Positions 31,530 to 39,025 of a stretch of 58,170 nt of DNA are shown here, piece after piece (the first letter of the stretch is position 1; every line of letters starts with the position of its first letter). The stretch is taken from contig CAUYUJ010021040.1 in assembly GCA_963575745.1 (NCBI GenBank), positions 87,665-145,834 of the forward strand, in the 5' to 3' direction. The position numbers were made by a program, and so were the translations under genes. Under the pieces are notes generated by a model. The model was not told the DNA's origin, ran no database searches, and saw only the letters and a list, made by a program, of their open reading frames with translations. This DNA is from Prorocentrum cordatum (lineage: Eukaryota; Sar; Dinophyceae; Prorocentrales; Prorocentraceae).

Positions 31530-31720
31530 CCAAAGGGTTCCACAACGGCTGGGGGAACACATAGTCTAACAGAGTGGCCAGACTTCGGCCGAACGTGTGG
31601 CTGCATGGGCGCTTCCAAAAGGCAGGGAGGGGGCGGCAGTGATTCGCCGTAGGCGTCTCCGATCTGCCGCTCAAAACGTTTGCCACAGGGGTGCATGGCG
31701 TGCTGAACTTTTGGTTGTTT
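31530..31720 (+). repeat. Dispersed repeat accompanying the CCAAGAGG arrays, copy 2
   Basis: It starts GGTTCCACAACGGCTGGGGG, then AACACATAGTCTAAC, GTGGCCAGACTTCGGCC, GCATGGGCGCTTCC and GATTCGCCGTAGGCGTCTCC. The first half is almost identical to 36775-36850. Confidence 0.8.
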
Positions 31721-31794
31721 CCAGTAATTTTTGAAAACTTCCAACAGGGTATCGGCCAATCCCGTCGCCACCCCAGAAAGCTTCCCTGGAGGTG

Positions 31795-32125
31795 GGAGGC
31801 AAGGGTTCTTCAGATGGCTCTAAGTTGGCCCGAAATGACCTCCAAGACGGCCAATATGGCATCCAAGACGGACAAAACGGCCCCAAGAAAGCACAAGGTG
31901 GCACCGAGATGTCTCCAAGACGGCCCAAAATGCACCCAAGACGGCCTAAGGTGGCCTCAAGATGGCCCAAAATGGCCCGAGCGGCCCACACGAGGGTTCC
32001 AAGAGGACCTCAAGGAAACCAAAAGCATGGCTGCTCCTTCGGTGGCTCAATGCATCTAGCTTGCAAAAAGGGCACAAAGGGGATCCAAAACGGCCCAAAA
32101 GAACCCCGATACGGCCCCTTAGACC
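31795..32125 (+). repeat. CCAAGACGGCC-type minisatellite
   Basis: Imperfect CCAAGACGGCCCAAAAT units in tandem. Confidence 0.8.
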
Positions 32126-32126
32126 T

Positions 32127-33390
32127 GGCCCGGCACAGAAACGGAAAGAGCGCTTCAGAAACAGAAACCGAAATTACTCACACCACCGTTCGTACCAGGA
32201 CCCTTGTCGTTGAGAGCTTGTTACGGCACCCCTCGCTCGTGGGAGCCTTGGTGTTCAGAGATTGTTGCGTTGCCGCCCGTTCCTGAGCCTTGGCTGGGCC
32301 TTGGTGTCAGGAACTTGTGACGTCACCGCTCTGCTGGGAGCCTGGGTCTTATCAGCTTGTTTACGTCCCGGTTCGCTCTTGGGAGCCTTGGTGTGAAGAG
32401 CTTTTTGCGTTACCGATCGCTCTTTATTTGGCGTCTCTGGGCCTTCTTGGGAATTCTATTGGGGCACTTGTAGAGCCCTTTTGGGGACCTCTTGGGGGCC
32501 TCTTGGGGGCCTCTTGGGGGCCTCTTGGGGCTTCTTGGGGGGTTCTTGGGCCTCCTGGGAGCGTCTTGGGCCGAAAGGCTAGACTTTCGGGTTCGTGGAC
32601 CCCCTCTTGGGGCCGTCTTGGGGCCCTCTTGGGCCGTCTTGGGCGCCTCCTGGGCCGTCTTGGCGTCCTCTTGGGCCGTGTGGGGGGCCTCTTGGGAACC
32701 TCTTGGGCCGTCTTGGGGCGGTCTTGGGGGCCTCTTGGGCCGTCGTCAACGCCGTGAAAGCCGCAAAGCAGTGCATGCTACAAATGTAAGTTTTCGCATC
32801 GCAAATCTATGATGTTGGCCTCCTGATGGCCTCGTGGGACGCCTTTGGGGGGCCTCTTGGCTTCTTGGGGGGCTGTGGGGGCCTCCCGTGAGCGTCTTGG
32901 GGCAATAGGCTAGACTTTTCGGTTCGTGGTCCCCCTCTTGGGGCCGTCTTGGAGCCCTCTTGGGCCGTCTTGGGCGCCTCTTGGGCCGTCTGGCGGCCCT
33001 CTTGGGCCGTTTTGGGGGCCTCTTGGGAGCCTCTTGGGCCGTCTTGGGGCGGTCTTGGGGGCCTCTTGGGCCGTCGTCAACGCCGTGGAAGCCGAAAAGC
33101 CGCATTTCCTATGGAAAATCAATGATTTGGGCCTCTTGGGGCCTTCTTGGGACGCCCCTTGGGCGCCTCTTGGGGGCCTCTTGGGCGGTCTTGGGCGGTC
33201 TTGGGCCGTCTTGGAGCCCTCTTGGGCCGTCTGCAGGGAGAATCCGATAAACATGCAAAACCAAAAGGAAAAACCCCCAAACGGCCATTAGAACTCATGT
33301 GTACGCGGTACGCCCCTCCCTGGAACCCCCCCATTAAGGTGCTTCGCCCAAAACACGACGTCATCACTCGTACCTCGCTCTTTCCGTTAC
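32127..33390 (+). repeat. Large tandem duplication, unit 1
   Basis: It begins CCTGGCCCGGCACAGAAACG and ends CACTCGTACCTCGC...GTTAC. About 330 bp of its start (32127-32455) is nearly identical to 33391-33715. It holds two copies (from about 32577 and 32908) of a roughly 330-bp inner block starting GGCTAGACTTT and rich in GGGCCGTCTTGGGG. Confidence 0.9.
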
Positions 33391-34306
33391 CTGGGCCGGC
33401 ACGGAAACGGAAAGAGCGCTTCAGAAACAGAAACCGAAATTGCTCACACCACCGTTCGTACTGGGAGCCTTGGCGTTGAGAGCGTGTTACGGCACCCCTC
33501 GCTCGTGGGAGCCTTGGTGTGCAGAGATGGTTGCGTTGCCGCCCGTTCCTGAGCCTTGGCTGGGCCTTGGTGTCAGGAACTTGTGACGTCACCGCTCTCT
33601 GCTGGGAGCCTGGGTCTTATCAGCTTGTTTACGTCCCGGTTCGCTCTTGGGAGCCTTGGTGTAGCTTTTTGCGTTACCGATCGCTCTTTGTTTGGCGTCT
33701 CTGGGCCTTCTTGGGAGTCCTCTGGAGGCCCTTTTGGAGCCCTTTTGGGGGCCTCTTGGGGGCCCCTTGGGGGCCTCTTAGGGCTTCTTGGGGGGTTCTT
33801 GGGGCCTCCTGGGAGCTTCTTGAGGCGAAAGGCTAAACTTTTCGGTTCGTGGTCCCCCTCTTGGGCGCCTCTTGGGCCGTCTTGGGGCCCTCTTGGGCGG
33901 TTTGGGGGGCCTCTTGGGAGCCTCTTGGGCCGTCTTGGGGCGGTCTTGGGGGCCTCTTGGGCCGTCAACGCCGTGGAAGCCGAAAAGCCGTATATGCTAC
34001 AAATGCACGCTTTCCCACAGAAAATCAATGATTTGGGCCTCCTGGGGCCCTCTTCGGACGCCCCTTGGGCGCCTCTTGGGGGCCTCTTGGGGGCCTCTTG
34101 GGCCGTCTTGGGAGGTCTTGGGCTCTCTTGGAGCGCTCTTGGGCCGTCTTTGGGGGGAACCCGAAAACATGCAGAAACCCAAAGGAAAACCCGAAAATGG
34201 CCATTATCAACCCTGCGTTCCCCCCTCGCCCCTCCCCTGGACCCCTCCCTGAAGGGCTTCGCCCCACACTAGAACGTCATCACTCGTACCTCGCTCTTTC
34301 TGTTAC
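33391..34306 (+). repeat. Large tandem duplication, unit 2
   Basis: This is the second copy of the 32127-33390 unit, shorter because it has one inner block (from about 33831) instead of two. It ends with the same CATCACTCGTACCTCGCTC segment. Confidence 0.9.
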
Positions 34307-34464
34307 ATTCAAGACGGCCCTCAAGCACCCGGAGAGGGGCCCACGACTGCCCAAAGACGGCACCAAGACTGTCTCTGGAGGCGAAGAGGTCCGGTGGAGG
34401 CTCCCAGAGGCCAGCAAGAGGCCCCAAGAGGGCCTTACGAGGCCTACTATTCTTCCTCCAAGGA

Positions 34465-34625
34465 ATGGCGACTTGGCACGATTGGGTGCAAATTCTCAGA
34501 GACAGCTGCCTTCTGAGAAGGCAAGGGGCGGCGGTGACTCCCGTAGGCGTCTTCGATCCGCCACCCCCTGTTGCGTTGCCAGAGGAGTACACTGCGTGCC
34601 CGACTCCAGGGTGTTTGAACACATG
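34465..34625 (+). repeat. Dispersed repeat accompanying the CCAAGAGG arrays, copy 3
   Basis: It has GCGGCGGTGACTCCCGTAGG, then CGTCTTCGATCCGCC and a TGCGTGCCCGACTCC end, aligning in order with 31625-31700. The first half is diverged. Confidence 0.6.
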
Positions 34626-34634
34626 TGTAAGTTC

Positions 34635-34902
34635 TCCTCCTCCTCCTCCTCCTTTTCCCCCTCCTCCTCCTCCTCCTCCTCCTCCTCCTCCTCCTCCTCC
34701 TCGCCCTCCTCCTCCTCCTCCTCCTCCTCCTCATCCCTCCTCCCCCTCCTCCGCCTCCCTCCTCCCCCTCCTCCCCTCCTTCTCCCCTCCTCCTCCTCTC
34801 CTCCTCCCCTCTCTCCTCCGCCTCCTCCTCCTTCCTCCTCCTCCTCCCTCCTCCTCAAAATTAATCATCCTCCTCCTCCTCCTCCTCCTCCTCCTTCCTC
34901 CC
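34635..34902 (+). repeat. TCC-rich tract
   Basis: (TCC)n with CCC and GCC interruptions and a short AAAATTAATCA break at about 34855-34868. Confidence 0.95.
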
Positions 34903-35100
34903 CCCTGCATTCCCAGAGTGGGGTCTCGGCCGATCGCGCTGGCCACTCACGAGAGGACCGGGAGGGCCGCCCGAAAAAAGAGGGGAGCGGACGCCCTACG
35001 CCCTCCGACGACCGCCCCCACCCCCCGCCACACTTAGGTTACAGGGGTGAATGGGTTATGACCCGTGGCCTCCAAGATGCACTGCTCCGCTTGCAGACGT

Positions 35101-35285
35101 GCTCCTCCTCCTCCTCCTCCTCCTCCTCCTCCTCCTCCGCCTCTCCTCCTCTCCTGCTCCGCCTCCTCCTCCTCCTTCCTCCTCCTCTCCTCCTCCTCCT
35201 CCTCCTCCTCCTCCTCCTCCTCCTCCTCCCCCTCCTCCTCCTCCTCCTCCTCCTCCTCCTCCTCCTCCTCCTCCTCCTCCTCCTC
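35101..35285 (+). repeat. (TCC)n tract
   Basis: Almost pure TCC. Confidence 0.95.
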
Positions 35286-35725
35286 ACGTGCTGCGGCGGA
35301 TTTTCGCGTGGGTCCCTGTCAATGTCAGGAGGCAACTACTGGGGGGGACTCGTCAGAAAGAGTAAGGAGAATCAAGCCCAAATTGGGAGCTGTTACGCCG
35401 GAGTGGGCCTCGGACTAAGCAGGATTGAGCCGGATTAAGCGGGACTGAGCGGGATTGAGCCGGATTAAGCCGGATAAAGCCCGGTGTCGGACCAGGGCAA
35501 AATCAGAATTCGACCTCCCAGGAGTTGAATCCGAATCAATGTAGAACCCCGAAACAGCGAGCGAAAGTCGAAATGAACTTCACGTGAATGTTGTTTATCT
35601 TCAGTCCTGGCCAACAAGATCCGCACGGAATTCACTTCGAAATCCGGAACGAAATTCTCCAGGACACTCTGGGCCCATCCTATTGTTTTCCTAACGAAAT
35701 CCGCTCTGCGATGTTGGCGCCATGA
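35286..35725 (+). repeat. Dispersed repeat (shared with 47977-48205), interrupted by a family C MITE
   Basis: Before the insertion it reads GCGGATTTTCGCGTGGGTCC. After it come CGAACAGCGAGCGAAA-like sequence, TTCACTTCGAAATCCGGAAC, TTCTCCAGGACACTC and GATGTTGGCGCCATGACA. The same segments are contiguous at 47977-48205, which acts as the empty site. Confidence 0.85.
35325..35535 (+). mobile_element. Family C MITE, copy 1
   Basis: The left end TCAGGAGGCAACTACTGGG and the right end, reverse complement TTCGGATTCAACTCCTGGG, are inverted repeats of about 24 bp. It is flanked by TCAATG at 35319-35324 and 35536-35541, a 6-bp target duplication. The interior has GGATTAAGC and GATTGAGC words. It is absent from the homologous site at 47977-48205. 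Confidence 0.88.
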
Positions 35726-35764
35726 CAAGATGGCCCAGATGGCACAAGGCGGCCTCCGAATCGG

Positions 35765-35960
35765 AAATCTTCTGACCCGGGTCAATCCAGACCCGGGTCA
35801 AACGGGTCTTGCAGGATCCTGCAAGATCCTGCACCGAAACCTGGCCCAATGCGAAGGATTCTGCAAAATCCTGCAGGATCATGCACCCAAACCCTGGTCA
35901 ATGCGACTTTGGCCCTGCAGGATCCTGAAAGATCCAGCGCTCTGGCTGACCCCCGTTTGC
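35765..35960 (+). repeat. GACCCGGGTCAA and TGCAGGATCCTGCA repeats
   Basis: Two copies of GACCCGGGTCAA (itself nearly palindromic) are followed by four or five GCAGGATCCTGCA-like words. Many short hairpins are possible. Confidence 0.75.
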
Positions 35961-36134
35961 ATTGACCCCCGTCTCAAGGCTACCGACCAAAAACGGTGAA
36001 CGGTGAACCGGCGTGCGCCGGTGCGCGCCCTGCTTGGGCTGCCGGATGGAATTCTCACAGACCTGCACCACAGTTCTGGATGCTGACGACATCTGGTTTC
36101 TCTTAGAACTCCTCACAATACGGTCCCAAAGTTC

Positions 36135-36700
36135 TTCACAGTGGTCCAGATGGCCTCCAAGATGCCTCCAGAACGGCCAAGATGGCCCCAAGACGGCCGA
36201 AGATGTCCTGCAGACGGCCAAGGAAGCCCTCAAGACGCCCCAAGAGGGCTCCACGAGGATCTCCAGGACGCTGGTTTGTCATTATTGAGTTTGGTGCTCT
36301 CTCGCCTGTTCGGGCTTCCGAGGTTCCAAGACGGCCCCACAAGCCCCCAAGATTGCCCCGAGATTGCCTCAAGGCGGCCAAAAAAGGCGCGCAAGGGGCT
36401 CGCAAGACAGCACAAAGGGGCCCAAAATGGCCCAAGAGGACCCCAACACGGCCCCACAGACCTTCACAACACAGCCCTCAGGCGCCCAAGGACCCACATG
36501 ACTGCTCAGAGACGGCCCCAGGACTGCCTCCGAAAGCCAAGAAGTCCCTTGGAGGCTCCCAGAGGCCCGCAAGAGGCCAGCAAGAGGTCTCGTGAGAGGC
36601 CCTATAGGAGACCCCAAAAGCCCCCCAGAGGCCCCCCAGAGGCTCCTAGCAAGTCCCCAGGAGGCCCCAAGAGGGCCTCAAGAGGCCTCCTCTACTTCTT
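36135..36700 (+). repeat. CCAAGACGGCC-type minisatellite
   Basis: Degenerate 12-18 bp units of the same family as 31795-32125 and 2860-3412. Confidence 0.75.
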
Positions 36701-36774
36701 CCTCTTCCTCGTCCTCCTCGTGGTCCTCCTATCATACTGTACTCATTCCTCCTTCGCTCCAAAATATTTTTGTC

Positions 36775-36890
36775 CCAAAAGGTTCCACAACGGCTGGGGG
36801 AACACATAGGCCGATAGCGTGGCCAGACTTCAGGCGGCGGTGATTCGCCGAAAGCGTCTTCGATAAACATGTGACAGCCCAAACGAATAG
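36775..36890 (+). repeat. Dispersed repeat accompanying the CCAAGAGG arrays, copy 4
   Basis: GGTTCCACAACGGCTGGGGG, then AACACATAGGC, GTGGCCAGACTTC and GGCGGTGATTCGCCGAAAGC. Shorter than copy 2. Confidence 0.8.
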
Positions 36891-36999
36891 GAGAAAGAAA
36901 CTGTATGTCGCGTTTGTTCCCGCACCCAGCCCACCATCGGTCGGGAGCCTTCGGCCCACCAGCAGCTCGACGCCAGGATGCATCAACGCAAATTCTAAA

Positions 37000-37115
37000 G
37001 TCTGGCGTCGGGTCTTAGCGAGCGATGGATATAGACATTATTCCGCCCGCAGTGGAGAGCAAACATCCATATCCACCGCTTGTCGAGGTCCCTGGGCACG
37101 ACCCCGCAGCGGTGG
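37000..37115. repeat. Family D hairpin repeat, partial
   Basis: ATCCATATCCACCGCTTGTC, then GAGGTCC, then GCAGCGGTGGGCATGG form the inverted arms seen at 18565-18740. Confidence 0.6.
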
Positions 37116-37349
37116 GCATGGCAGTCAATGCGTGCTAAACTGGCTGAGGGAACGGGCAAAGACACGCGCGCATGCATGCGATGAGGAGGATGAGGAGGAG
37201 GAGGAGGAGGAGGCGGTGGAAGGACCGGAGGTGCCCGCTGTGGCTCACCGACGGCCGCCCGAGGCTGCGGTCTGGGAGAAGCTCGAGGAACCGCCGCTGG
37301 GGCCGTGTTTCTACTGCTCCTCTCCTGGCGGCTCCTGCCGATCACGACG

Positions 37350-37551
37350 CTAGGAGGCAACTACTGGGAGGTCTTCGTCGGAAGGATTCAAGGAGGATTA
37401 AGCCCCGTTGGGGGGCTGCTACGCCGGATTAGGCCGCGGATTAAGCAGGTTCAGCCGGATTTAGCGGGATGGAGCCGGAATGAACGGACTAAGCCGAATT
37501 TCGGATCAGAGCACAAGGTCAGAATTTGACCTCCTAGGAGTTGCATCCGAA
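37350..37551 (+). mobile_element. Family C MITE, copy 2
   Basis: The ends CTAGGAGGCAACTACTGGG and, reverse complement, TTCGGATGCAACTCCTAGG are inverted repeats. The flanks ACGACG (37344-37349) and ACGATG (37552-37557) match 5 of 6. The interior matches copy 1 in order (TTACGCCGGA-like, GGATTAAGC, GACCTCCTAGGAG). Confidence 0.85.
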
Positions 37552-37569
37552 ACGATGGGTCCACGACAA

Positions 37570-37725
37570 TGATGTATCTACACCCGCAGGTGTGAACACG
37601 CGCCCACGAGGACGTCGGGCATGGCCGGATGTGGACGCCGTCCCACCCCTAGAAGGGCGGGAAACCATCCACGTCCAGCGAGCCGCGAGATTCTCGCGGG
37701 GCACGCAGTCGAATCGGTGGGCGTG
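37570..37725. repeat. Possible diverged family D repeat
   Basis: AACCATCCACGTCCAGCGAG ... AATCGGTGGGCGTG lines up with 37065-37115. It lies directly after the family C copy. The surrounding minus-strand ORF (37534-38541) spans this repeat and the retroelement edge and is not supported as a gene. Confidence 0.4.
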
Positions 37726-37917
37726 CGCGCGGGAATTGAAGAACTCAACGTCGGCGGTGGCCGGAGGGAAGATCGTAGTGGGCACGGGCTCGTCGAGCTC
37801 GACAAGTTGATCCTGACCTCTGGGAAGCTCTGAGGCTGACCTTCGCGGGGCAATACTCCACACCACACGCACTCTCCTTTGTCTCCCCCTCCCACCTCCC
37901 GCCTCCCCACTCCCTCC

Positions 37918-37952
37918 CCCTCCTCCTCCTCCTCCTCCTCCTCCTCTTCCTC
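37918..37952 (+). repeat. (TCC)n tract
   Basis: A short TCC run. The rest of 37730-38510 contains nothing recognisable. Confidence 0.9.
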
Positions 37953-38512
37953 CTTCACCCTCGCCTCCTCCGCTCTCCTCGTGGAGCGCGTCTGGTGGTG
38001 GGCCAAGACTCACCCCAGAACTACGCTGCAAGTCATCCCCCTCCGCAGCGACGATAGGTGCAGGACCGACCGCGCCGCGCTGCTCCGCCCTTTCGGCTCG
38101 AGAGTCCAGGAGCCTCCCCACCTCGCACCTCTCCGGCACTGTCAAAGCTCTTTGAGCATCGACTGTCGAAGGCCCAGGCCGCCCAGGGAAGCTGCCTCGT
38201 AGGCGAAAAGCATGACCACCCGCCGTTCTCATCCTTCCCCCCTTCTGCAGGCTCTCCCCCTTCGGAAAGAAAAGCAGAAGGCAAGCGAAAGAGCAATGAG
38301 AGTCCTCTCTGACTTGGAAATCCGACCGGCCCCTCCAGTAACGGGGAGGTGAGGGCTTCGGTGCGACACAAACTGTGCTGGAGAAGGGGGAGGAGGAGAA
38401 AAAGGAGGACAACGAGATCGTGAAGGAGGACCACATCTGCAAGTCTAATCTGCGTACTTCGGAGACGGGAGCACTGCAGCGCAACTTGCAATGCCTGCGA
38501 TGAGAACAAATA

Positions 38513-38618
38513 ATGCTAGTGATTGTTTTTCGGTGGTGCAATCTGATACCGAATGGATTCCGCCAAGGTTCTCGAGAGCCGTCAGACGTGCAAGACAGAA
38601 GCCAAAATACAAAAATCC
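38513..38618 (-). repeat. Split direct repeat Y, terminal copy (3' end)
   Basis: Shares ATGCTAGTGATTG, GGTGGTGCAATCTGATACCG and CAAGACAGAAGCCA with 38786-38892. Differences are one T in a T run and one A/G. Confidence 0.93.
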
Positions 38619-38692
38619 GCTCCCCGTTAGGGGATAGAAGGAGGTGAAAGGTCTGTGCACGATGTACACAGGTCCAGGGTGGCCGAGGGCGG

Positions 38693-38788
38693 GCAAGCTT
38701 GAGCCCAGGCAGTTATGGAAACGGGTGATAACTGCAGGGGTGCAACAGACTAAACACTCATAGCAAGACCGTGCATCGCACAACCATG
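38693..38788 (-). repeat. Split direct repeat X, internal copy
   Basis: 96 bp identical to 45565-45660 (GCAAGCTTGAGCCCAGG ... CGCACAACCATG). It shares ATG with the start of the adjoining Y copy, a plausible recombination core. Confidence 0.95.
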
Positions 38789-38892
38789 CTAGTGATTGTT
38801 TTTTCGGTGGTGCAATCTGATACCGAATGGATTCCGCCAAGGTTCTCGAGAGCCGTCAGACGTGCAAGACAGAAGCCAGAATACAAAAATCC
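38786..38892 (-). repeat. Split direct repeat Y, internal copy
   Basis: 107 bp, abutting the internal X copy and matching the terminal Y (38513-38618) except at two positions. Confidence 0.93.
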
Positions 38893-39025
38893 AAACCCTT
38901 TGGCATAGTCGAAGTTCTCAGCGCAGCGGTACCCAGACCATTGCCGTACGGAGGTGCGGGAAGGCGTCAACCTTGATGTAGTGCGAGAAAGTCTCGAAGA
39001 AACGAAGAACGCAGCACTGCACATA

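Noticed and set aside
37534-38541. 335-codon minus ORF beside the retroelement
   Set aside because: It crosses the retroelement boundary and a TCC tract and has no recognisable motif.
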